64,000 nucleotides of DNA from Azospirillum ramasamyi (GTDB lineage: Bacteria > Pseudomonadota > Alphaproteobacteria > Azospirillales > Azospirillaceae). Under the pieces are notes generated by a model that saw only the letters and a list, made by a program, of their open reading frames with translations, did no database searches and was not told the DNA's origin. The position numbers were made by a program, and so were the translations under genes. Positions 51,743-59,727 of this stretch are shown piece by piece; position 1 is the stretch's first letter, and each line of letters opens with the position of its first letter. The stretch lies in the NCBI RefSeq assembly GCF_003233655.1, contig NZ_CP029832.1, forward strand, positions 580,648-644,647. The letters run 5' to 3'.

Positions 51743-52806
51743 TATCCCTCCAGCAACGCCTTTACGTCCAATCCGAGTCCGCCGCCGATGCGGTGGAGCG
51801 CCGCGACCGTGTCGGGGTCGAGAGCGATGCCGCGGTCCATGGCGGTCATGCGGTGCAGCGCCTCCGGCTCTCCGGGGATGCTGACGCCGTCGCTACCGGG
51901 CGCGGGAGGCGTGTCGGCGACATGGTCGAGGACCGCGTCGGTCAGCGTCTGCCATTCCGGGCCGGCCACCCGGTTGGGGTCGATGATGAAGGCCAGCGCA
52001 TTGTTGACCACGCGGCCCGGCCGCAGATTCTCCGGCAGCGCGGGCAGGCCGCCGGCCAGCGCGCCGGCCAGGATTTCGCAGGCCAGGGCCAGGCCGTAGC
52101 CCTTATGACCGCCGAAGGGCAGGATGGCGCCGGTCGGTTCGGTGAACATCACGCCAGGATCGCGGGTCGGCCGGCCTTCCGGGTCCAGCAGGAGACCATC
52201 CTCCACCTCCGCGCCCAGCGAGGCCTTGATGCGGCATTTGTTGGCGGCGATGGCGCTGGTGGCGAAATCCAGCAGGAAGGGGGCGTATCCGGGCGTGCCG
52301 GGCACGGCGATGCAGACCGGGTTGGTGCCCAGGCGCGGCCGTCCACCGCCATGGGGCGCCGCCAGCGGACGGCTGACCACATTGACGAAGAACAGCCCGA
52401 TCAGCCCGGCGTCGATGCACTGCTCGCCATAGGAGCCGACGCGGCCGATATGGTGGGCATTGCGCAGGGCGAGGATGCAGGCGCCGCCCGCCTTGGCCCG
52501 TTCGATGGCGAGGTCGGTTGCCTCCAGCGCGATCACCTGTCCATAGCCGACATCGCCGTCCACCACCAGAAAGGGCGCCTCGTCGCGGATGATGCGGGCA
52601 TGGCGGTCGGGCTGGAGATGGCCCAGCTCCAGGCTGCGGGTATAGACGGCGATCTGGCAGACGCCGTGGCTGGCATGGCCGCGGGCGTCGGCCTCCACCA
52701 GATTGGCGGCGACGATGGCCGCTTCCTCCGCCGGGCTGCCGCTGCGGCGGAGGATGGCGTCGAGTGTGGCGACCAGCCGGTCCGGGCGGTAGCGGACCTC
52801 GCTCAT
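51742..52806 (-). CDS. Ldh-family (malate/L-lactate/sulfolactate-type) dehydrogenase
   Basis: The product has 354 residues of the type-2 malate/L-lactate dehydrogenase family (YlbC, AllD, ComC and others). It shows the family segments EADARGHASHGVCQI, FLVVDGDVGYGQVIALEATD, LALRNAHHIGRVGSYGEQ, RLGTNPVCIAVPG, LLDFATSAIAANK and PFGGHKGYGLALACEIL. Family members use NAD(P) on 2-hydroxyacids such as ureidoglycolate, malate or (R)-sulfolactate. Its start overlaps the stop of the threonine-synthase-like gene (ATGA). With the SsuABC-like transporter in the same operon, a sulfolactate-type substrate is plausible but unproven. Confidence 0.88.
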   Translation of the reverse strand: MSEVRYRPDRLVATLDAILRRSGSPAEEAAIVAANLVEADARGHASHGVCQIAVYTRSLELGHLQPDRHARIIRDEAPFLVVDGDVGYGQVIALEATDLAIERAKAGGACILALRNAHHIGRVGSYGEQCIDAGLIGLFFVNVVSRPLAAPHGGGRPRLGTNPVCIAVPGTPGYAPFLLDFATSAIAANKCRIKASLGAEVEDGLLLDPEGRPTRDPGVMFTEPTGAILPFGGHKGYGLALACEILAGALAGGLPALPENLRPGRVVNNALAFIIDPNRVAGPEWQTLTDAVLDHVADTPPAPGSDGVSIPGEPEALHRMTAMDRGIALDPDTVAALHRIGGGLGLDVKALLEG

Positions 52807-54083
52807 CGGTCAGAGTCCTGGAAGACCGAATAGTCGATGGGCCGGGTGCGGTCCAATGTGCGATGCACCGGCGGCAGCGGGTATTTCAGGCCGGTTGCGC
52901 AGTTGAACAGGGCGGCGCGTTCGTCCCGCCCGACCCGGCCGTCGGCCAGCGCCTGGCGGTAGGCGGCGTAGGTGGCGGCTCCTTCCGGGCAGAGCAGGAA
53001 CCCTTCCTCCCGCGCCACCTCGTTCAGCGCGGCCTGGATGGCGTCGTCGGGCACCGCGATGGCGAAGCCGCCGCTCTCGCGCACCGCGCGCAGGATCAGG
53101 AAATCGCCGACCGCCTGCGGCACGCGGATGCCGGACGCGACGGTGTGGGCGTCCTCCCAGTGCGGGGCATGCTCCTCCCCCTGTTCCCAGGCGCGGACCA
53201 TCGGGGCGCAGCCGGCGGCCTGCACCGCCACCATGCGCGGGCGCTTCGATCCGATGAAGCCGATGGCCTCCAACTCGTCGAAGGCCTTCCACATGCCGAT
53301 CAGGCCGGTGCCGCCGCCGGTGGGATAGAAGATGACGTCCGGCACCTCCCAGCCCAGCTGTTCGGCAAGCTCCAGTCCCATGGTCTTCTTGCCTTCGATC
53401 CGGTAGGGCTCCTTCAGGGTGGAGACGTCGAACCAGCCGACCTTGGCCTTGCCCTCGCCGACGATCTTCCCGCAATCGTCGATCAGGCCGTTGACGCGGT
53501 AGACGGTGGCGCCCTGCAGCTCGATCTCCGACACGTTCACCTCGGGCGTGTCGGCCGGGCAGAAGATGGTGGTGCGGATGCCGGCGCGGGTGGCGTAGGC
53601 GGCGAGCGCCGCGCCGGCATTGCCGTTGGTCGGCATCGCCATATGGGTGATGCCGAAGGACTTCGCCATCGACACCGCCATCACCAGCCCGCGCGCCTTG
53701 AAGGACCCGGTGGGAAGCCGCCCCTCGTCCTTCACCAGCAGTTCGGCCGCGCCCAGTTTTTTCGCCAGCCGGGACAGCGGCACCAGCGGGGTCACCGCCT
53801 CACCCAGGCTGACGATGTCCTCGACCTTGCGGACGGGCAGAAGCTCGCGGTAGCGCCACAGATCCTGCGGGCGTTCGGACAGCGCGCTCTTGGTCAGCGC
53901 CTGCTTCACGCCGTTCAGGTCGTAGCGCACCAGCAGCGGCTTGCCGGCGCGCGACAGGTTATGGACGGTGTCGGCCTCGTACCGCTCGCCGGTGTAGGCG
54001 CATTCCAGATGGGTGACGAAGGTGGGGCGCTCGACCGCCAGGTTGGAATCGAAGCGCAAGGGATTGATGTCTTGGAAAGCCAT
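52803..54083 (-). CDS. Threonine-synthase-like PLP enzyme
   Basis: The product has 426 residues of fold type II. PTGSFKARG contains the PLP lysine (Lys129), PTNGNAGAALAAYA is the phosphate-side loop and YPTGGGTGLIGMWKAF the glycine loop. The N-terminal LECAYTGERYEADTVHNLS is the small zinc-ribbon-like part, here with a single Cys, so zinc is unlikely. It is annotated as threonine synthase by family, but its place inside an Ssu-type transport operon with a 2-hydroxyacid dehydrogenase suggests beta- or gamma-replacement/elimination on an unusual amino acid; cysteate synthase is a known threonine-synthase paralogue. It is directly adjacent to the permease gene, 0 bases apart. Confidence 0.85.
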   Translation of the reverse strand: MAFQDINPLRFDSNLAVERPTFVTHLECAYTGERYEADTVHNLSRAGKPLLVRYDLNGVKQALTKSALSERPQDLWRYRELLPVRKVEDIVSLGEAVTPLVPLSRLAKKLGAAELLVKDEGRLPTGSFKARGLVMAVSMAKSFGITHMAMPTNGNAGAALAAYATRAGIRTTIFCPADTPEVNVSEIELQGATVYRVNGLIDDCGKIVGEGKAKVGWFDVSTLKEPYRIEGKKTMGLELAEQLGWEVPDVIFYPTGGGTGLIGMWKAFDELEAIGFIGSKRPRMVAVQAAGCAPMVRAWEQGEEHAPHWEDAHTVASGIRVPQAVGDFLILRAVRESGGFAIAVPDDAIQAALNEVAREEGFLLCPEGAATYAAYRQALADGRVGRDERAALFNCATGLKYPLPPVHRTLDRTRPIDYSVFQDSDR

Positions 54084-54995
54084 TTAGCGGACCATGCCCC
54101 ATTTGCGGACCGTGTGGACCTCGATCCAGCGGAAGACGACGTTCTCGACCAGCAGGCCGATCAGGATGACGGTGACGAGGCCGGCGAAGACCTTGTCGAT
54201 GTAGAGTTCGTTGCGGTTCTGGAAGATGAACCAGCCGAGCCCGCCCTTGCCGGACGACACGCCGAACACCAGCTCCGCCGCGATCAGCGTGCGCCAGGCG
54301 AAGGCCCAGCCGACCTTCAGCCCGGTCAGGATCGCCGGGAAGGCGGCGGGGATCAGCAGCGTCACGACATAGCGCAGGCCGCCCAGCCCATAGTTCCGGC
54401 CGGCCATCCGCAGCGTCTCCGACACCGAGGTGAAGCCGGCATGGGTGTTCAGCGCCAGCGGCCACAGCACGGCATGGACCAGCACGAAGATCAGGCTGAC
54501 CTCGCCCAGCCCGAACCACAGCATGGCGATGGGCAGCAGGGCGATGGCCGGCAGGGGGTTGAACATGGAGGTCAGCGTCGACAGCAGGTCGTTGCCGATC
54601 CGGGTCGACACGGCGACCGTGGTCAGCAGCACGGCCAGCACCAGCGCCACCGCATAGCCCTTCAGCAGCACCGACAGCGAGGTCCAGGCCATCGACAGCA
54701 GACCGTCGTGCCGGATGCCGTCCCACAGCGCCGCCGCGGTGTCGGTGAAGGTCGGGAACATCAGCGGATTGTTCTGCCAGACCGCCGCCGCCTGCCACAG
54801 CCCCGCGACCGCGGCGAGAACCAGCAGCCGGCGCAATGCCGTGACGTTGCTCAGCCGCTCCCACGGGGACAGCGGGCGGGCGACGTCGCCGATGGGGCCG
54901 GTGGCGGTGACGGTGCGCTCGTACTCCGGGCGCAGGGGCGGTTCGCGCCGGGCGCCCGGCGGGAGGGGCCGCGGGGAAAAGGACAGGTCGGTCAT
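54084..54995 (-). CDS. ABC transporter permease, SsuC/TauC-type
   Basis: The product has 303 residues. About 60 hydrophilic residues precede six membrane helices. The family coupling motif EAA-like segment is seen in MAGRNYGLGGLRYVVTLLIP and AAFPAILTGLKVGWAFAWR, with TLIAAELVFGVSSGKGGLGW following. It imports nitrate-, taurine- or sulfonate-type anions with the neighbouring ATPase and binding protein. Start 54995 gives an ATGA overlap with the ATPase gene. Confidence 0.88.
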   Translation of the reverse strand: MTDLSFSPRPLPPGARREPPLRPEYERTVTATGPIGDVARPLSPWERLSNVTALRRLLVLAAVAGLWQAAAVWQNNPLMFPTFTDTAAALWDGIRHDGLLSMAWTSLSVLLKGYAVALVLAVLLTTVAVSTRIGNDLLSTLTSMFNPLPAIALLPIAMLWFGLGEVSLIFVLVHAVLWPLALNTHAGFTSVSETLRMAGRNYGLGGLRYVVTLLIPAAFPAILTGLKVGWAFAWRTLIAAELVFGVSSGKGGLGWFIFQNRNELYIDKVFAGLVTVILIGLLVENVVFRWIEVHTVRKWGMVR

Positions 54996-55840
54996 GCGCT
55001 TGTCCCCTTTCCGGCGGATTGACTGGGGCCTTCCACATCTTCGGCGAACAGCATGGCGTGGATGCGGCCGGCAAGGGTCTGGAACTTCGCCCCGCCGACG
55101 GCGCCATGGTCGTAACCGTCGCAGTTGACCTCCGCCTTCACCTGTCCGGGATGGGGCGACAGCACCAGGATGCGCGAGCCGACGACCAGCGCCTCCTCGA
55201 TGGAATGGGTGACGAACAGCACGGTGAATCGCAGGTCGTCCCACAGCTGCAGCAACTCCTCCTGCATCTTGCGGCGGGTCAGCGCGTCGAGCGCGGCGAA
55301 GGGCTCGTCCATCAGCAGGATGTCGGGCTCCATCGCCATGGCGCGGGCGATGGCGACGCGCTGCTTCATGCCGCCGGACAGCATGTGCGGGTGGACGTCG
55401 GCGAACTTCGTCAGGTTCACCCGGGCGATGCAGTCGAGCGCCTTTTCCTCCGCCTCGCGCCGCTTGGCCTTGCCGCTGGCGAGCAGGGGGAACATGACGT
55501 TCTCCTTGACCGTCTTCCAGGGCGGAAGCTGGTCGAACTCCTGGAACACCATCATGCGGTCGGGGCCGGGCTTCGTCACGGCGCGGCCGTTCAGGCGGAT
55601 CGCCCCCTCCACCGGCTGCAGGAAGCCGCCGACCGCCTTCAGCAGGGAGGATTTGCCGCAGCCCGACGGCCCCAGCAGGACATAGCGTTCGGCCCGGAAC
55701 ACCTGGAAATCGACACGGTAGGTCGCGGTGACGAGGTGGCGCCGCGTCTTGTATTGCAGGGTCACGCCGGAGACGTCCAGCAGCGGCCGTTCGGACAGAC
55801 CGTCGCTGTCGATGCTGTGGGGATAGGTCAGCGCGTTCAT
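54992..55840 (-). CDS. ABC transporter ATP-binding protein, SsuB/TauB-type
   Basis: The product has 282 residues. It has Walker A GPSGCGKSS, Q-loop MVFQEFDQLPPWKTV (the PWKTV form is typical of the nitrate/sulfonate class), signature LSGGMKQR, Walker B ILLMDEPFAALD and the H-loop FVTHSIEEAL. It ends with a short extra tail. It powers the permease encoded downstream. It starts 4 bases after the binding-protein gene, so all three are in one transcript. Confidence 0.92.
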   Translation of the reverse strand: MNALTYPHSIDSDGLSERPLLDVSGVTLQYKTRRHLVTATYRVDFQVFRAERYVLLGPSGCGKSSLLKAVGGFLQPVEGAIRLNGRAVTKPGPDRMMVFQEFDQLPPWKTVKENVMFPLLASGKAKRREAEEKALDCIARVNLTKFADVHPHMLSGGMKQRVAIARAMAMEPDILLMDEPFAALDALTRRKMQEELLQLWDDLRFTVLFVTHSIEEALVVGSRILVLSPHPGQVKAEVNCDGYDHGAVGGAKFQTLAGRIHAMLFAEDVEGPSQSAGKGTSA

Positions 55841-55844
55841 CCGC

Positions 55845-56876
55845 TCAACTCCCCGCGCCGTCATGCAGGTCGTCGAAGAAATAATCCTTCCAGGATGCCG
55901 GCTTGTTCTTGATGGCGCCGACCTTGTGCATGAAGTCGGCGAAGACCTCCGTCCTGTTCGGCGTGACGGTGAAGCGGATGTCGGGATCATTCAGCAGTCG
56001 CAGGATGTAGCCCTTGTCCAGGCTGCCCTTGTTCTGCGCCAGATAGGCGTCCGCCGCCGCCTCGTGATCGGCGTTGATGCTGTCCATCGCCTCGCGAAGC
56101 GCGTTCAGGAAGGCCCGGTAGGTCTTCGGGTTGTCGTCGCGGAATGACTGCTTGCTCCAGATCAGGTTGAAGCTGTGCTGCCCGCCCAGCACGTCGTAGG
56201 AGCTGAAGACCTTGTGCATCTTCGGGTCGTCCAGCTGCTGGTACTGGAAGGGCGGGCCGGAGAGATGGGCGGTGATGCCGCCGCTGCCCGACAGCAGGGC
56301 CGCCGTGGCGTCGGGATGCGGCATCGATACCGTCAGCTTGTCGAGAGCGTCGTGCTTGCCGGCGCCCAGTTCCTTCTCCGCCGCCAACTGCAGGATACGG
56401 GCCTGCACGCCGACCTTCACCGCCGGCAGCGCGATCTTGTCGGCGTCGGTGAAATCCTTCAGCGTCTTGACCTTGGGGTTGGAGGTGGTCAGGAACAGCG
56501 GCATGTCGTTGAGCGACGCGATCGCCTTGACGTTGGCGTTGCCCCTGGTCCGGTCCCAGATGGTCAGCAGCGGCCCGACGCCGGCGGAGCCCAGATCGAT
56601 GCTGCCGGACAGCAGCGCATCGTTCATCGCCGCGCCGCCGGACAGCTGTACCCACTCGACGGCGATGTCGAGGCCCAGCGCCTTCCCGTGCTTTTCGATC
56701 AGTTGGTTGTGGCGCAGCACATGCAATGGCAGGTAGCCGAGCCCATACTGCTCGGCGATGCGGATGCGTCCTTCGGCAGCCGCCGGAGCCGCGATTGCCG
56801 ACGTCATCAGCAGCCCCATCACCGACGCGGCGATGGCCGCGAAGGCGCGGCGGCTGGGGCGTCTTGGCTGTCGCAT
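55845..56876 (-). CDS. ABC transporter substrate-binding protein, SsuA/TauA/NMT1-type
   Basis: The product has 343 residues. A basic start, RRAFAAIAASVMGLLMTSAI and APAAAEG form the signal peptide. The mature part starts RIRIAEQYGLGYLPLHVLRH and has GSIDLGSAGVGPLLTIWDR, the typical pattern of the NMT1/SsuA group, with GSGGITAHLSGPPFQYQQL later. It binds an unknown anion or sulfonate in the periplasm. The gene is the first of the operon, and the 17-bp palindrome at 56899-56915 lies 22 bases before its start. Confidence 0.9.
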   Translation of the reverse strand: MRQPRRPSRRAFAAIAASVMGLLMTSAIAAPAAAEGRIRIAEQYGLGYLPLHVLRHNQLIEKHGKALGLDIAVEWVQLSGGAAMNDALLSGSIDLGSAGVGPLLTIWDRTRGNANVKAIASLNDMPLFLTTSNPKVKTLKDFTDADKIALPAVKVGVQARILQLAAEKELGAGKHDALDKLTVSMPHPDATAALLSGSGGITAHLSGPPFQYQQLDDPKMHKVFSSYDVLGGQHSFNLIWSKQSFRDDNPKTYRAFLNALREAMDSINADHEAAADAYLAQNKGSLDKGYILRLLNDPDIRFTVTPNRTEVFADFMHKVGAIKNKPASWKDYFFDDLHDGAGS

Positions 56877-57266
56877 GGTGATGCTCCCCTCATATCCATA
56901 AATCTAGTAGATTTAAGGGGAACATGAATTTGGTGCGCCGTCAACATTGTAAAATTCGTTCGCAAGTTGGAAAAATTCCACACAGAAAAATGTGATTTTC
57001 ACGGCTGACGTCGCAGGACGATGGCGCGCTCGGACCCGGCCCGCATGGAAAACCCGTGCGAAAAGCCGAGTACCGAACCGCCGGAGTCGGTTCACCACCG
57101 GATGACCGGAACCGGATGATGGGAACCAAATGTCCGGGCCGCGCATGCCGGTAACGCGGAAAGGTGTTTGGCGGTCACACCGCAGGGCGAGACGCCGCCG
57201 ACAGGCGGAGTTGTGCGTCGTCGTTCCGATCGCCGCCGCGCCGCGCCGACGTCCGCCCTTTCCGCA
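56877..57266. other. Upstream region of the Ssu-type operon
   Basis: Apart from the palindrome at 56899-56915, the 390 bases contain no gene that I can support. The part next to the operon is AT-rich (56900-57000), as expected of a promoter region. Short direct repeats of ACCGGATGA occur around 57095-57120, without clear meaning. Confidence 0.5.
56899..56915. promoter_or_regulatory. Perfect 17-bp palindrome, candidate operator
   Basis: TAAATCTAGTAGATTTA is symmetrical around one central base and lies 22 bases before the binding-protein start codon, overlapping where the -10 or transcript start of the operon must be. Its AT-richness stands out in this GC-rich genome. It is a likely repressor or activator site; the regulator is not encoded nearby. 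Confidence 0.6.
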
Positions 57267-57941
57267 TCAGGCACCGCCTGTTTGGGACGCTGGGCCGCTG
57301 CCTGCTTCGGCTTTGTGTTGGGGGGGCTGATCTTGACTGCCGGTCGCGTCCTGTCCAGCGGCATTCACCGCGCCCATGTCTGTGGCAGCCGCTTTCAACC
57401 CCTGCTCGGAGCCCGGCGCATCAGCATGCGATGCTACTCCGCTCAAAGCCTCCCGCAGTTGCCTTTCCTGCTCGGCGGTCAGGGAGGTCCGCAACACCGT
57501 GCCCTGATACTTGGCGAGTTCGGGCAGCACTCTGTCCGGGTTGACCTTGCGCACCAGTACAAAAAGCGCGGATGTTCCCGGCTCGATCGTGTTGGCGATC
57601 TGGCGGATGTAGTCGTCCGGGATTCCGTAATCCGACATCTGGCCGGCAAGAGCGCCAGCTCCCATGCCGACGGCGCCGCCGAGCGCCATGCCGGCCAGTG
57701 GATTGAGGAAAAGCAGCCCGACGAGGCCGCCCCACAGCATGCCGGAAAGCCCTGAACTCGCCGCGCCCATCGTCACCAGGTTGACCGCCTGCTTCAGACG
57801 GACCTTACCGTCCGGTTCGCGAACGGCAACGCAAGCATCCTCCAAATCGATGAGGTACTCGCGCTGCATTTCCCGCAGTTCGTTGAGTACGCGGTCTGCC
57901 GTATCGTTGTTCTTGAACGCGATGCAGATCAGATCAGGCAT
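57267..57941 (-). CDS. DUF1269-family protein with glycine-rich membrane-like segment
   Basis: The product has 224 residues. It starts MPDLICIAFKNNDTADRVLN and REYLIDLEDACVAVREPDGK, the conserved DUF1269 start, then has a glycine-rich hydrophobic pair of segments (MLWGGLVGLLFLNPLAGMAL and AVGMGAGALAGQMSDYGI). ALFVLVRKVNPDRVLPELAK follows. The last ~65 residues are low-complexity Gly/Ala/Gln and not family-like. Function is unknown; the family is often linked to stress or membrane-associated roles. Start 57941 was chosen because GGAG lies at the right distance; a GTG two codons upstream is less likely. Confidence 0.8.
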   Translation of the reverse strand: MPDLICIAFKNNDTADRVLNELREMQREYLIDLEDACVAVREPDGKVRLKQAVNLVTMGAASSGLSGMLWGGLVGLLFLNPLAGMALGGAVGMGAGALAGQMSDYGIPDDYIRQIANTIEPGTSALFVLVRKVNPDRVLPELAKYQGTVLRTSLTAEQERQLREALSGVASHADAPGSEQGLKAAATDMGAVNAAGQDATGSQDQPPQHKAEAGSGPASQTGGA

Positions 57942-58516
57942 GATCACTCCTTCGCAGTGTTATCGGCCGTCTCCGCAGCAACGCGATAATGTCAAAGACG
58001 GCGACGGATGGTTTCCATCGATCCCGGTCGCGTACCGGCCGATGCCTTCGTTCCCCCGAGAGTCCTGGCCTCCACCGCCATGTCCATGATCACCGCTTCG
58101 ATCGTTGTCTTCGCTCGTTCATGGCTTTGCAAGCTGGATAATATTGCGATTGATGGGTTCATCATCAGAGAGAGAAAAGGCGCCATGAGTGAAGTCGGCG
58201 GTTGGCGGTCACGCGACCAATAGTAAATCTATAATTTACTCGCCTAAAGACCTACTGATCTGTCGATATAAATCCGATGGAGGGATTCAGCACAATTCCT
58301 CAAAATCACTTCAGATGTACTTTGTAATTTGGCTAATTTTGCCAACGCGCCAACGGTGTGGTGGGAAGTTGGCGAACCGTCTCTACCCTGGGCGCGCGCT
58401 GATCGCCTCATGCCGCCCGCTGACCGCCTGCGGGGCGGTAAGGGCCGCGACTGCGGCCCCGCAGGCCCATGCCTGCGAAGGCAAGCGGCCGGACGGCCGC
58501 GCCCGCCGTGTGAGGG
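57942..58516. other. Intergenic region without recognised gene
   Basis: Nothing is supported with confidence. A 56-codon minus-strand frame (57992-58162; MNPSIAILSSLQSHERAK) could be a small protein but has no good ribosome site. An AT-rich stretch around 58220-58330 includes the inverted repeat AGTAAATCTATAATTTACT and may hold a promoter. The last 100 bases are very GC-rich with several hairpins. Confidence 0.4.
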
Positions 58517-58552
58517 CGAGGATAAAGCCTGATGGGTCAGGCTTTATCCTCG
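58517..58552 (-). terminator. Terminator hairpin of the response-regulator gene
   Basis: CGAGGATAAAGCCTGA and its exact reverse complement form a perfect 16-bp stem around TGGG. It lies 7 bases beyond the stop codon of the minus-strand response-regulator gene, the expected place for its terminator. Confidence 0.75.
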
Positions 58553-58558
58553 ATGATA

Positions 58559-59713
58559 TCACGGGATGGGCTGGTCGGCGTAGCGCTCGGCGATCTCCTG
58601 GAAACGGTCGGCAAGCCGCAGGAACGCGTCGGTGACATCCGGGTCGAAATGGCGGCCCCGCCCGTCCAGGATGATCGCCGCGGCCTGCTCGTGGCTCATC
58701 GGCTCCTTGTAGACGCGCCTGGAGATCAGGGCGTCGTAGACGTCGGCCAGCGCCATCAGCCGGGCCGAGACGGGAATGTCCTCCCCCTTCAGGCCGCGCG
58801 GGTAGCCGGAGCCGTCCCACTTCTCGTGATGCGCCTCGGCGATCTCGCGGGCGAAGCGCAGGAAGGAGGGAGAGTCGCCTTCCAGTCGGTCCTCCGCCCG
58901 CGCCAGAGAGTCGCTGCCGAGCGTGGCGTGGGTCTTCATGATCTCCCACTCCTCCACCGTCAGCTTCCCCGGCTTCAGCAGGATGGCGTCGGGAATGCCG
59001 ACCTTGCCGATGTCGTGCAGCGGCGCCGATTTGTAGAGCAGGTCGATGACGGCGTCGGTCAGGAAGGGGGCAAAGCGCGGGTGGTGGCGCAGTTCCTCCG
59101 CCAGGGCGCGGACGTAATGCTGGGTCCGCAGGATATGGCTGCCGGTCTCGTTGTCCCGCGTTTCCGCCAGAGAGGCCAATGCCATGATCGTCACGTCCTG
59201 GATCGCCCGCATATGGGCGGTGCGGCGCTCCACTTCGGCTTCCAGGAACAGATTCTTGTCACGGATGTAGTCGGCCGCCTCCTTGAGGCGGATGTGGTTG
59301 CGCACGCGGGCCAGCAGAATGGGCGCGCTGATCGGCTTGGTGATGTAGTCCACCGCACCCAGTTCCAGCCCGGCCTGCTCGTCCTCCTGCTCCGACAGCG
59401 CGGTCAGGAAGACCACCGGGATGTCCCGGGTGGCGGCATCGGCCTTCAGCCGGCGGCACACGGCATAGCCGTCCATGTCCGGCATCATGATGTCGAGCAG
59501 GATCAGGTCGGGAGCCGGAGCGGTCTGCGCGATCCGCAGCGCCTTCTCGCCGCCGCTCGCCACCTTGACCCGGTAGCTCTCCTTCAGCAGGCCGGCCATC
59601 AACATCAGATTGTCCGGTGTATCGTCCACCACGAGCACGAGGGGGCGACGGGCTTCGGAATCGGTCATCGCAACGGTCTTTCGCTCGGCAGGTCGGCTGT
59701 GGACATCTGACAT
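58559..59713 (-). CDS. Response regulator with HD-GYP c-di-GMP phosphodiesterase domain
   Basis: The product has 384 residues. The receiver domain (about residues 24-140) has LVVDDTPDN, LILLDIMMPDMDGYAV, where the first Asp of DIMMP is the phosphorylation site, FLTALSEQED and YITKP. The HD-GYP domain (about 175-360) has ETGSHILRTQHYV, HDIGKVGIPDAILLKPG and EAHHEKWDGSGYPRGLKGE, so the metal-binding HD and the GYP motif are intact. It probably hydrolyses cyclic di-GMP when phosphorylated. The kinase gene directly upstream ends 15 bases before it, so the two form a likely pair. Starts at 59713 and 59668 are both possible, neither with a strong ribosome site. Confidence 0.92.
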   Translation of the reverse strand: MSDVHSRPAERKTVAMTDSEARRPLVLVVDDTPDNLMLMAGLLKESYRVKVASGGEKALRIAQTAPAPDLILLDIMMPDMDGYAVCRRLKADAATRDIPVVFLTALSEQEDEQAGLELGAVDYITKPISAPILLARVRNHIRLKEAADYIRDKNLFLEAEVERRTAHMRAIQDVTIMALASLAETRDNETGSHILRTQHYVRALAEELRHHPRFAPFLTDAVIDLLYKSAPLHDIGKVGIPDAILLKPGKLTVEEWEIMKTHATLGSDSLARAEDRLEGDSPSFLRFAREIAEAHHEKWDGSGYPRGLKGEDIPVSARLMALADVYDALISRRVYKEPMSHEQAAAIILDGRGRHFDPDVTDAFLRLADRFQEIAERYADQPIP

Positions 59714-59727
59714 GGGGGTGGGCGGGA

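Noticed and set aside
52764..55022. Plus-strand frame of about 750 codons opposite the threonine-synthase-like and permease genes
   Set aside because: The product is Gln/Asp/His/Arg-rich with no recognisable domain; the minus-strand genes have complete motifs.
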